A stretch of 64,000 nt of DNA, from the NCBI RefSeq assembly GCF_000017505.1, contig NC_009675.1, forward strand, positions 5,150,501-5,214,500, in the 5' to 3' direction. Position numbers and translations under genes: made by a program. The notes below the pieces were generated by a model. That model worked only from the letters and a program-made list of their open reading frames with translations, searched no databases and was not told where the DNA came from. Origin of the DNA: Anaeromyxobacter sp. Fw109-5 (GTDB lineage Bacteria; Myxococcota; Myxococcia; Myxococcales; Anaeromyxobacteraceae). Below, one piece after another: positions 35,077 through 43,338 of this stretch. How positions within the stretch are numbered: position 1 is the first letter of the stretch; every line of letters starts with the position of its first letter.

Positions 35077-36822
35077 CTACCCCGCCCGGAGCTGCCGCTC
35101 CACGAGCCGCTGGTAGAGCCCGCCCCGCGCCACCAGCTCGCGGTGCGGCCCCGATTCCACGATGATTCCGCCCTCGATGACCACCACGCGATCGGCGCTC
35201 GCGACGGTCGAGAGCCGGTGGGCGATGATCACGGTCGTCCGCCCGGTCATCAGGCGGGCGAGCGCATCCTTCACCAGCGCCTCGGACTCGGAGTCGAGCG
35301 CGCTCGTGGCCTCGTCGAGGAGCAGGATGCGGGGGTCCTTGAGGACCGCGCGCGCGATGGCGAGCCGCTGGCGCTGCCCACCGGAGAGCTGCTGTCCGCG
35401 CTCGCCCACGCGCGTCGCGTAGCCCTCCGGGAACCCCCGCACGAAGATGTCGGCGTGAGCCGCGCGGCAGGCCGCGACCACCTCCTCGTGCGTCGCGTCC
35501 GGCCGGCCGTAGCGCACGTTCTCCTCGACGGAGGCGGAGAAGAGCGTCGGCTCCTGCGGGACGACGCCGATCTGCGCCCGCAGCCAGGTGGGATCGAGGG
35601 TGCGGAGGTCGTGGCCGTCGAGCGTGATGCGGCCGGCGACGGGGTCGTAGAGCCGGCCGAGGAGCGCCGCCATGGTGGACTTGCCCGAGCCGGAGGGACC
35701 GACGAGCGCGACCACCTCGCCCGGCGCGATGTGCAGGTCGATCCCGCCCAGCACCTCGACGTCGGGGCGCGCCGGGTAGGAGAAGCGCACGCGGTCGAAG
35801 GCGATCCGCCCCTCGCAGCGCGCCGGCCGCAGCCCGCCCGCGACCGGCATCGCCGGCACGCGGTCCATGAGCGCGAACACCCGCTCCGCCGCGCCGATCC
35901 CCTTCATCGCCTCCGCCCAGAGGTCGGCGAGGCTGCCCAGGCTCATGGCGATGAGGAGGGTGTAGACGAGGAACGCGGTGAGCGCGCCGGCGGTGAGGTC
36001 TCCGCGCGCCACGAGCTTGCCGCCGTAGCCGAGCACCGCGGCGATGGCGAGGTACACGCCCGCCGAGGCGCCGCCCATGAACAGCGAGCCCGCCCGCGCC
36101 CGGCGCCGGGCCGCGTCGTAGGAGGCGGCGATGGCGGCGTCGTAGCGGCCGCGCTCGGCCGGCTCGGCGTTGAAGGCGCGCACCGTGCGCATCGAGGAGA
36201 GCGACTCCTCGGCGACGTGCGAGGCGTCGGCGAGCGCGTCCTGGTAGCGGCGCGCGAGCGCTCGGACCTTGCGGCCGTAGATCACCGACCCCACCGCGAT
36301 GGGCGGGACGACGAGCAGCATCACCACCGTGAGGCGCGGGGAGGTGACGAAGAGGAGCGCGATGCCGCCGAGCGCGGTGATGACGTGGCGGAACACCATC
36401 GACACGTTCGCCGCGACGAGGCTCTGGATGGTCGCGGAGTCGGTGCCGAGCCGGGAGATGAGCTCGCCCGTGCGCGACGAGTCGAAGAAGCCGATCTCCT
36501 GGTCGAGGAGGCTCCGGTAGAGCCGCTCCCGCACTCGCCGCACCCCGCGCTCGCCCGCGAGCGAGAAGAGGAGGTGCCGCCCCGCCACCGCGAGCCCCTG
36601 CACGATGGCGATGACCGCCAGCACCCCCGCCGCGCGCGTGACCGCCCGCGGGTCCTCGCCGGCGATGGCCCCGTCCACGATGAGCCGGATGCCCTGCGGG
36701 TACACGAGAGACAGCGCCGCGCCCGCGACGAGCAAGACGGTTCCGACGGAGAGCGCCGGCAGCTCCTCCTTGAGGAGCCCGCCCAGGCGGCGGACGACTG
36801 AGGTGCGGGGCTGGTCGGGCAT
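35077..36822 (-). CDS. ABC exporter, MsbA-like fused permease/ATPase
   Basis: A 581-residue half-transporter. The first 320 residues hold six membrane helices of a type I exporter. The ATPase domain has Walker A GPSGSGKST, signature LSGGQRQRLAIARA, Walker B ILLLDEATSALDSESE and switch His in IIAHRLSTV. MsbA-like proteins flip lipid-linked cargo such as lipid A or polysaccharide precursors. Its place beside the Wza/Wzb/Wzc set suggests a role in envelope glycan export, though multidrug export cannot be excluded. REP-like elements flank it. Confidence 0.88.
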   Translation of the reverse strand: MPDQPRTSVVRRLGGLLKEELPALSVGTVLLVAGAALSLVYPQGIRLIVDGAIAGEDPRAVTRAAGVLAVIAIVQGLAVAGRHLLFSLAGERGVRRVRERLYRSLLDQEIGFFDSSRTGELISRLGTDSATIQSLVAANVSMVFRHVITALGGIALLFVTSPRLTVVMLLVVPPIAVGSVIYGRKVRALARRYQDALADASHVAEESLSSMRTVRAFNAEPAERGRYDAAIAASYDAARRRARAGSLFMGGASAGVYLAIAAVLGYGGKLVARGDLTAGALTAFLVYTLLIAMSLGSLADLWAEAMKGIGAAERVFALMDRVPAMPVAGGLRPARCEGRIAFDRVRFSYPARPDVEVLGGIDLHIAPGEVVALVGPSGSGKSTMAALLGRLYDPVAGRITLDGHDLRTLDPTWLRAQIGVVPQEPTLFSASVEENVRYGRPDATHEEVVAACRAAHADIFVRGFPEGYATRVGERGQQLSGGQRQRLAIARAVLKDPRILLLDEATSALDSESEALVKDALARLMTGRTTVIIAHRLSTVASADRVVVIEGGIIVESGPHRELVARGGLYQRLVERQLRAG

Positions 36823-36846
36823 CGGGTCCGGGAGTCTTAACTCGTC

Positions 36847-36878
36847 CGCTCGCCCGAAGCCTGTCGAAGGGCGGGCGG
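36847..36878. repeat. REP-like palindrome, copy 7
   Basis: A slightly diverged copy (CGCTCGCCCG arm, GAAGCCTGTCGA core) upstream of the ABC exporter. Confidence 0.75.
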
Positions 36879-36894
36879 ACCGACGGGCACACTC

Positions 36895-36950
36895 CCGTTC
36901 GTCCTGAACGTCGGCCGCGCGCAGCGCGGCCAGAGTCGAAGGACGAACGG
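36895..36950. repeat. Hairpin-cored REP-like element
   Basis: Outer arms CCGTTCGTCCT / AGGACGAACGG enclose an inner stem GGCCGCGC / GCGCGGCC (36914-36931). It lies immediately downstream of the reductase stop codon and forms a pair with copy 7. Confidence 0.75.
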
Positions 36951-36951
36951 C

Positions 36952-38775
36952 TCAGCTCGCGCACTCCCCCTGGCTCGTCTCCGGCCGAAACGCGGCGTCC
37001 TCTCCCAGATCCACCGTGTCCTCCGCCCGGAGCGTGGCTGCGTCGAGCTCGGCGAGGTCCGCGAGCGCCGCGCGCGCCCGGGCCGGCTCGACCCGCGCGA
37101 AGAACGCGGGCGCGTCCTCGCCCTCCGCGCGCTCCGCCCGATAGAGCGCCGCCAGCCGCTCGAGCGCCTCGGGCACGCGCCGGGCCGGGATCTTCGCGGC
37201 GAGCCGACCGAACCGCGCGCCGCCGGAGGACACGCCGCCGCCGAGGAGCACGAAGTACTGGGGCACCGCCCTGCCGTCCACCTTGCGCGCGCTCCCCTGG
37301 AAGCCGATCGTCGCGACGTGGTGCTGACCGCAGCCGTTGGGGCACCCGCTGACCTTCAGCTCCGCCCCCGGCAGCGCCGCGGCGAGCTCGGGCCGCTCGC
37401 GCAGGTGCGCCTCGAGCAGCCGCCCCAGCCCGCGCGACTGGGTCACCGCGAGCTTGCAGCTCTCCGCGCCCGGGCAGCTCGTCACGTGGTCGGCGGTCCC
37501 CGCGCCGGCGCGCCCGAGACCGGCCGCCGCGAGCCGCGCGTGCAGCGCCGGCACGTCACCCTCGCGCACCCAGCGCAGCACCGCGTCCTGCTCGCGCGTG
37601 AGCCGGACCGCCCCGTCGCCGTACGCGAGGGCCAGGGCGCCGAGGACGCGGAGCTGCGCGGCGGTCGCGTCACCGAGCGGCAGGACGACCTCGACCGCCA
37701 CGAACCCGGGCTGTCGCTGCCGCCGCACGTTCGTGCGCGTGAACGCGGCGAGCGCCGCCGGTGCGGGAGCGAGGTCGGGCGCGACGGCCGGCACGATGCC
37801 CGGGCCGCGAGGCACCTGCGCCCGCACCCGCGCCGCGATCTCCTCGGGCGACGGCGCCGTCGGGCGGTCGTGCCCGGGTGCGCCCTCCACGGGCGGCCGC
37901 TCCGGATCGAACGGCAGGCGCGGCGCGCCCTCCGCCTCGACGCGCGCCCGCTCCGCCTCGACCTCCGCGCGGAAGCCCTCGAAGCCGAGCTTCCGCACGA
38001 GGAACTTCATGCGGTTCGCGTGGCGATGGACGCGATCGCCGAGCCGGTGGAACACGCGGAGGATCGCCTCCGCGAGCGCGAGCACGTCGCCCGCCGGGAG
38101 GTGCTCCACCAGCACCTCCGCCGAGACCGGGACGGTCGAGGTCCCACCGCCCGCGCGGACGAGGAAGCCCTTCTGCCCGTCCGACCCGAGCCGCGCGTAC
38201 AGGCCGATGTCGTGGATCGCGCCCGCGGCGTGATCCTCGGCGCAGCCCTCGAAGGCGATCTTGAACTTGCGCGGCAGCGAGGACGAGAGCGGATGGCGCA
38301 GCAGGTGGCGCGTGAGCGCCTCGGCGTAGGGGGACACGTCGAACGGCTCGTCGGCGGCGACCCCGGCGAGCGGGCACGCGGTCACGTTCCGCACGGAGTT
38401 CCCGCACGCCTCCCGGGTCGTGAGCCCCGCCTCCGCCAGCCGGCGCAGCGCGGCCTCCGCGCCGTGCGCGGTGACGAAGTGGAGCTGGACGTTCTGGCGG
38501 GTCGTCACGTGGCCGAAGCCGCGGCTGTGGTGCTCGGCGACCTCGGCGAGCGCCTCGAGCTGGGCGGCGGAGAGGAGGCCCTGCGGGATCTTCACCCGCT
38601 GCATGTGCACGCCGTCCTGACGCTGGCCGTAGGTGCCGTGCAGGAGGCGAAGCTGGCGCCACCCCTCCGCGGAGAGCTCGCCCCGCTCGAAGCGCCCGAG
38701 GGCCTCGAGGTAGGCGTCGAGATCGCCCTGCTCGGCGAACGAGCGGTGGCGGGTGGACGTGGCGGCGTCGCTCAT
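36952..38775 (-). CDS. Siroheme sulfite/nitrite reductase
   Basis: A 607-residue siroheme-[4Fe-4S] reductase. The cluster ligands are C-x5-C in CPGAESC and C-x3-C in CPNGC, set in 'SGCPNGCGQHHVATIG'. The two ferredoxin-like half domains and 'GFGHVTTRQNVQLHF' are family-typical. It reduces sulfite to sulfide or nitrite to ammonia in the cytoplasm; the sequence alone does not decide. The palindrome upstream, shared with the sulfate-binding-protein gene, favours sulfite. ATG at 38775 follows AGGAGAG. The gene stands alone inside a polysaccharide region, with no flavoprotein subunit nearby. Confidence 0.88.
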   Translation of the reverse strand: MSDAATSTRHRSFAEQGDLDAYLEALGRFERGELSAEGWRQLRLLHGTYGQRQDGVHMQRVKIPQGLLSAAQLEALAEVAEHHSRGFGHVTTRQNVQLHFVTAHGAEAALRRLAEAGLTTREACGNSVRNVTACPLAGVAADEPFDVSPYAEALTRHLLRHPLSSSLPRKFKIAFEGCAEDHAAGAIHDIGLYARLGSDGQKGFLVRAGGGTSTVPVSAEVLVEHLPAGDVLALAEAILRVFHRLGDRVHRHANRMKFLVRKLGFEGFRAEVEAERARVEAEGAPRLPFDPERPPVEGAPGHDRPTAPSPEEIAARVRAQVPRGPGIVPAVAPDLAPAPAALAAFTRTNVRRQRQPGFVAVEVVLPLGDATAAQLRVLGALALAYGDGAVRLTREQDAVLRWVREGDVPALHARLAAAGLGRAGAGTADHVTSCPGAESCKLAVTQSRGLGRLLEAHLRERPELAAALPGAELKVSGCPNGCGQHHVATIGFQGSARKVDGRAVPQYFVLLGGGVSSGGARFGRLAAKIPARRVPEALERLAALYRAERAEGEDAPAFFARVEPARARAALADLAELDAATLRAEDTVDLGEDAAFRPETSQGECAS

Positions 38776-38817
38776 CGGCTCTCCTCGGCCGGCGCGCCCC
38801 TCGCGCGCGGATGGTCG

Positions 38818-38831
38818 TCCGTCATAACGGA
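38818..38831. promoter_or_regulatory. 14-bp palindrome, second putative sulfur operator
   Basis: TCCGTCATAACGGA matches the perfect palindrome at 9066-9079 at 13 of 14 positions, and flanking G and C extend the symmetry to 16 bases. It lies about 43 bases upstream of the reductase start codon. A clear -35/-10 pair was not found. Confidence 0.6.
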
Positions 38832-38905
38832 CGGCCCCGCGCGCGCCCTGGAAAATGTCGATGGATCGGGCTGACGTGCTGGGTGCCGTGTCAGCCAAAC
38901 GGCTC

Positions 38906-38936
38906 CGCTCGCCCTGAGCCTGTCGAAGGGCGAGCG
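38906..38936. repeat. REP-like palindrome, copy 8
   Basis: A near-perfect copy (CGCTCGCCCT / AGGGCGAGCG) just after the stop codon of the WecA-like gene, in the gap before the reductase promoter. Confidence 0.85.
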
Positions 38937-38943
38937 AGCAGGC

Positions 38944-40434
38944 TCAGCGCCGCAGCCCCACCACCCGCCGGAGCCCCTCGACCGGCGTCAACCTCGCCGG
39001 CCTGTCGATCCGCTCCAGCGCGTCCGCCACGTGCTCGCAGAGGAGCTCGACGGCGATCTCGGTGTCCCGGTCGATGAAGGCCCGCCCGTCGTCCCAGCCC
39101 AGCTCGAGGTGCGTGTCGCCCGGCCGCTCCGGCAGGAGCCCGTACCGCGCGCGGAACAGGTCGAGCCCCGCGTCGTCGAAGCCCGCCGAGTACGCGTCAG
39201 CGTTCGCCGCGTCGCCCGGGAGGTGCAGCGCGATGGCCCGCGCCTCGAGCACGGTCGCGGCGAGCCGCAGCGAGTCCCACACCTCCCCGAGCCCGCTCGC
39301 CTCGCGCAGCCGCGCGCCCAGGCGGCGAATCGACGCGCGCACCTCGAGGTTCCTGCGCCGGTCCTCCAGCATCCGCTGCGTGTCCGAGAGGTTCACCTGG
39401 ACGAAGCCCAGCCGCCGCAGCGCCAGGTAGGCGACCGCCGCGAGCGCGAGGAGGAACAGGATGGCCTGCGACGCCGTGCTGTACGCGACGGAGATGGCCA
39501 CCGCGCCGAGCACGGCGCAGGCCCCGTAGATGACGAGCACCGTCTGCTTGTGGCTGAGGCCGAGGTCGAGCAGCCGGTGGTGGATGTGCCCGCGGTCGGC
39601 CGAGAAGAGCGGCGCCCCGCGCGCGGCCCGGCGGGCCATGGCGAGGAGCGTGTCGGCGATGGGGACGCCGAGGGCGATGATGGGGACGAGGAGCGCGACG
39701 GCGCTCGAGGACTCGCGGTTCGTCTGGATGGCGGTGGTGGCGAGGACGAAGCCGAGGAACATCGACCCCGTGTCGCCCATGAAGATGGTCGCCGGGTTGA
39801 AGTTGTAGAAGAGGAACCCCAGCACCGCGCCCGCCAGCGCCGCGGTGAAGAGCACCATGAGCGGCTCGCCGCCCCGGAGCGCGACCACGCAGGTGGTGGT
39901 GACGGCGATGAGCGCAACTCCGCCCGCGAGCCCGTCGAGGCCGTCGATGAGGTTGAGCGCGTTGATGACGCCGGCGATCCAGAGGAGCGTGAACGGGAGC
40001 CCGAGCATGCCGAGCTGGATGTCCGGGCCGAACGGGTTCGCGATGACGTCGATGCGGTAACCGAGCCAGTACATGAGCCCGGCGACGCCGAACTGGACCG
40101 CGAACTTGGTCTTGGCGTTCGCGCCCTTGAGGTCGTCCAGGACACCGAGCGCCGCGATGGCGAGCCCGCCCGCGAAGAGCCCGAAGGCGCGCCGGGGCAT
40201 GGCGTAGAACTGGCCACCCACGCCGCTGTTCACGAAGAGCAGCGCGACGAGCGGCGCGAAGAAGGCGAGGACGATGGCGATCCCGCCGAGGCGGGGGATG
40301 GGCTTGCCGTGGACCTTGCGCGAGGTGAGGGCGTGATCGAGCGCACCCATCCGGTGGGCGAGGGTGCGGACGAACGGCGTGAGGACCGCGCCGGTGACGG
40401 TCGCGGCGACGAAGGCGACGGCGGCCGTCGTCAT
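38944..40434 (-). CDS. Undecaprenyl-phosphate sugar-1-phosphate transferase, WecA/MraY-like
   Basis: A 496-residue protein whose first 330 residues form a multi-helix transferase of the MraY/WecA family. Motifs are 'RLGGIAI', 'LGVLDDLKG', 'NALNLIDGLDGLAGG', 'FMGDTGSMFLGF' and the 'RGHIHHRLLDLGLSH' loop. It would start the polysaccharide repeat by loading a sugar-1-phosphate onto undecaprenyl phosphate. Unlike short WecA, it carries a C-terminal soluble extension of about 150 residues with a coiled-coil start ('DTQRMLEDRRRNLEVRASIRRL'), of unknown role. ATG at 40434. Confidence 0.88.
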   Translation of the reverse strand: MTTAAVAFVAATVTGAVLTPFVRTLAHRMGALDHALTSRKVHGKPIPRLGGIAIVLAFFAPLVALLFVNSGVGGQFYAMPRRAFGLFAGGLAIAALGVLDDLKGANAKTKFAVQFGVAGLMYWLGYRIDVIANPFGPDIQLGMLGLPFTLLWIAGVINALNLIDGLDGLAGGVALIAVTTTCVVALRGGEPLMVLFTAALAGAVLGFLFYNFNPATIFMGDTGSMFLGFVLATTAIQTNRESSSAVALLVPIIALGVPIADTLLAMARRAARGAPLFSADRGHIHHRLLDLGLSHKQTVLVIYGACAVLGAVAISVAYSTASQAILFLLALAAVAYLALRRLGFVQVNLSDTQRMLEDRRRNLEVRASIRRLGARLREASGLGEVWDSLRLAATVLEARAIALHLPGDAANADAYSAGFDDAGLDLFRARYGLLPERPGDTHLELGWDDGRAFIDRDTEIAVELLCEHVADALERIDRPARLTPVEGLRRVVGLRR

Positions 40435-40767
40435 GCGTGCCTCGAACGTTCGCCGGTGCGCGCGGACGCGCAGCCCGCGCGGCGTTGACTGTCGTCAATC
40501 ATCTCGTGTTGGCCCCCCGGCCACTTCGTGATCGCCGGCCGGTGCGACTGCACCGGCGGTGCGAGGGGTCTTCTAGCACGGGGTCGGACACGCGGCCAGA
40601 CTGGGGTCCGGGGGACTCCGTAGGGAAGCGAGCCGCGGTGAACGCGGCGAGTTCCGTTCAGCCGCGAGATCGCGAGGGTTCTGGGGCGAGATCGAAACGC
40701 GTGGCGAGCGAGGGCGTCATGCGGATGCGGGACAGAGATCTCGCAGGCCGGGTCCTGACCGCGCCCT
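40435..40767. other. 333-base intergenic region in the polysaccharide locus
   Basis: No gene was recognised. The part next to the WecA-like gene holds an inverted repeat TTGAC-TGTC-GTCAA (40485-40498), a possible operator or -35 region for the minus-strand gene. A stem CCGGTGC (40539-40545) / GCACCGG (40550-40556) with loop GACT lies further upstream. Base composition becomes less GC-rich towards 40700. Confidence 0.5.
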
Positions 40768-42018
40768 CTAGGCGATCGCAGCCCCCACGACATCCGGCTC
40801 CGCGCACAGCTCGTCGAGGAGGCCCTTGAAGCGAGCCGTGGCGACGCGGCGCGTGTAATGCGTCTCGAGCGCCGCGCGGGCCCGCGCGCCCGACGCCGCC
40901 CGCGCGCCCGACGCCGCCCGCGCGTCGGGCGCGTCCGCCAGCTCGCGGACCGCGCCGGCGAGCCCGTCGGCATCCCCGTTCCGCAGGACGCGTCCGCAAT
41001 CGTGCCGGACGATGGTCCGGGCGACCTCGCTTCGCTCCGGCCCGACGAACAGCGCCGGCCGCCCCACGGCCATGACCCCGTAAAGCTTCGAGGGTTCGAT
41101 GAGCCCCTCGATCTCGGGTGAGAGGCCGATGAGGTGGATATCGCCCGCGGACAGCGACTCCGACAGGCGCTCGCGAGGCTGATACGGCGCGAGCCGCACG
41201 TTGGGCAGCTCCCGCGCGGCGGCCTCGACCTCCGCTTTCTTCGCGCCGTCGCCGATGAAGACGAAGGCCACGTCGGCTCGGTCCCGCAGCAGGCGCGCCG
41301 CGTCCAGCAGCGTCCCGATGTCGTGCGCCCGGCCCATGTTGCCGGAGTACATCACGACCGTCCGCGCCCCCCTCGCCAGCTCCTCCCGAAGTCCGTTGTT
41401 CGCGTGCTCCACCGGACGGACGGCTTCACCGTCGGCCCAGTTCGGGATCACGGTGACGCGCTCCGGGTCGGCGCCAGCGGCGACGCAGCGCTCGCCCATG
41501 ACCTCGCCCAGCGCCACCACGCGGTCCGACCGCCGCATGACCGCGCGGGAGGTCGCGGCCATCATGCGGGTCATCGGCGAGCGCGGCCCGAGCGCACCGA
41601 ACGCGACGGCCACCTCCGGATATAGGTCCTGGACCCAGTAGAGGAGCCGGCTCCGCTTCGGCCCCTTGAGCGCCGCGGCGGCCGCTGCGATGAGCGGCGG
41701 GGTGGTCATCGCGATGACGACGTCGTGCCGCGGCAGCCGCGCCAGCGCCGCGCCCGCCGTGGCGTAGAAGCTCGCGTAGTCGATGCCCCGGTGCAGCAGC
41801 GTGCGCTTCCCGAGCGAGGTCGCGGAGGCGCGGACGATCTGGACGCCGCGGTGCTCGTCGCGAGCCGAGAGCTGCTGGCCGCCGAGGTAGCTCCCGCGGC
41901 CTGCGAGCGCGGTGACCTCGATGCCGGAGGAGACCAGGTCCTCGGCGAGGTCGGTGGCGATCTGCGAGGTGGCGGAGTGGTCTGGGTGGAAAAACTGGTT
42001 GAGGAGCAGCACGCGCAC
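40768..42018 (-). CDS. Glycosyltransferase family 4, WbuB-like
   Basis: A 416-residue GT-B enzyme beginning 'MRVLLLNQFFHPDHSATSQIATDLAEDL', the usual WbuB-type start. Further marks are 'DVVIAMTTPPLIA', 'LLYWVQDLYPEVAVAFG', and a C-terminal donor domain with 'VVMYSGNMGRAHDIGTLLDAARLL' and 'GLIEPSKLYGVMAVGRPALFVG'. It transfers a sugar during polysaccharide repeat assembly; donor and acceptor are not predictable. The GTG at 42018 is chosen over a TTG six codons upstream. Near the C-terminus a 15-18 base direct repeat encodes ARAASG units (about 40885-40930). Confidence 0.85.
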   Translation of the reverse strand: MRVLLLNQFFHPDHSATSQIATDLAEDLVSSGIEVTALAGRGSYLGGQQLSARDEHRGVQIVRASATSLGKRTLLHRGIDYASFYATAGAALARLPRHDVVIAMTTPPLIAAAAAALKGPKRSRLLYWVQDLYPEVAVAFGALGPRSPMTRMMAATSRAVMRRSDRVVALGEVMGERCVAAGADPERVTVIPNWADGEAVRPVEHANNGLREELARGARTVVMYSGNMGRAHDIGTLLDAARLLRDRADVAFVFIGDGAKKAEVEAAARELPNVRLAPYQPRERLSESLSAGDIHLIGLSPEIEGLIEPSKLYGVMAVGRPALFVGPERSEVARTIVRHDCGRVLRNGDADGLAGAVRELADAPDARAASGARAASGARARAALETHYTRRVATARFKGLLDELCAEPDVVGAAIA

Positions 42019-42129
42019 CGGCGCAACTATCCACAAACGTCGGACACCCGCAACCCGCGGGCAGGTGGTCTTGAGCGGACCGACCGCGGGCCGATATGCT
42101 GCGCGCCCTCACCAGCGGTCCGAGGCCCG

Positions 42130-43332
42130 ATGCCTTCCCAGATCACGACAGCCACGCCGCTCGACACGGCGTCGGACTCACATTGCGACGTTCGGCCACC
42201 GCGACGCGGGCACGTGTTGGCCGTCGGTGCGCTGCCGCCGCCGGTCACGGGGCTCTCGACAGCTTTTCAGCTGTTCTGCGAAGGGATGCCGTCGCGAGGA
42301 TGGCAGCTTTCGACCCTGGACATCTCCGATAGATCCGGCGATCGAAGGAACGCGTCCTTCACCTGGCGGCGGGCGCTCGACGTACTCCGCATCATCGCGC
42401 AAGCCTGGTGGCGGGTTCGCCGCGCTGATGTGCTGTACATCACGATCACGCACTCCACGGTGGGATTTCTGCGCGATGCGCTCCTGATCCTCGGCGCGCG
42501 CCTGTTCCGCGTGCCCGTCGTGGTGCACCACCATGGTGGTGCCTTTCACCAGTTCTACGAGACCGCACCGCGCTGGCTACGCCCCGTCATCCGGCTGGCG
42601 CTGAACCACACCCGGTTCATCATCGCGCTGGGCGAGTCGCTGCGGCACGAGTTCTCGATGGTGAGCGACGCCGAAGCCCGCGTGCGTGTCGTGCCGAACA
42701 CCTGCACGACGCCCGCGATCGCGCCGCGGCCGCCGCCCGCAGGGACTCTTCGCGTGCTGTACCTGTCGAACCTGATGGTCGAGAAGGGCTACCTCGACGT
42801 TCTCGATGCCGCAGCCCTCGTCGGACAGCGACTTCCTGGCTGGAACGTGGAGTTCCACTTCGCGGGCAAGTTCCATCTCGGCGGGGATGCATTTCGAACG
42901 ACGGAGGAGATGGAAGACAACTTCCGACATCGCGCGTCCCAGATTGGTGGGGCCACGAAGGTTGTGCTCCACGGCGTCGTTGGTGGGGAGGAAAAGGCGG
43001 AGCTACTTCGTCGAGCCGATGTCTTTGTCCTGCCAACGTACTATCGGGACGAAGGCCAGCCGATCTCGATCATTGAAGCGCTGACCTCGGCGCTGCCAGT
43101 CGTCGTGACCGCGCACCGCGGAATTCCAGAGCTTCTCCCGGACGACATGGGCCTGCTGGTGGTCCCGTCTCACGATGGCGCGGCGATCGCCGACCGCCTC
43201 GCAACGCTCGCGTCGCAGCCACGATTCTACACCCACATGTCGCGTGCGGCGTCGCGTCGCTCGCGAGACTTCTCGCTCGACTCCCACCTTGGTGCGCTCG
43301 ACCGGCTGCATGCGGAAGCTGCGCGGCGCTGA
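42130..43332 (+). CDS. Glycosyltransferase family 4
   Basis: A 400-residue GT-B glycosyltransferase. 'HVLAVGALPPPVTGLSTAFQLF' is the N-terminal Gly-rich start, 'PVVVHHHGGAFHQFYE' the acceptor-side region, and 'LRVLYLSNLMVEKGYLDVLDAA' plus 'ADVFVLPTYYRDEGQPISIIEALTSALPVVVTAHRGIPELL' the donor site with the conserved E-x7-E. Start ATG at 42130, after about 30 residues of less conserved sequence. It is the only plus-strand gene between 31 and 48 kb and diverges from the WbuB-like gene. GC content falls towards its 3' half. Confidence 0.85.
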   Translation: MPSQITTATPLDTASDSHCDVRPPRRGHVLAVGALPPPVTGLSTAFQLFCEGMPSRGWQLSTLDISDRSGDRRNASFTWRRALDVLRIIAQAWWRVRRADVLYITITHSTVGFLRDALLILGARLFRVPVVVHHHGGAFHQFYETAPRWLRPVIRLALNHTRFIIALGESLRHEFSMVSDAEARVRVVPNTCTTPAIAPRPPPAGTLRVLYLSNLMVEKGYLDVLDAAALVGQRLPGWNVEFHFAGKFHLGGDAFRTTEEMEDNFRHRASQIGGATKVVLHGVVGGEEKAELLRRADVFVLPTYYRDEGQPISIIEALTSALPVVVTAHRGIPELLPDDMGLLVVPSHDGAAIADRLATLASQPRFYTHMSRAASRRSRDFSLDSHLGALDRLHAEAARR

Positions 43333-43338
43333 AGTGCG

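Noticed and set aside
36952-38898. Longer N-terminus for the siroheme reductase
   Set aside because: The frame is open to 38898, but this would run through the palindromic operator. The ATG at 38775 has a ribosome-binding site and begins the conserved sequence.
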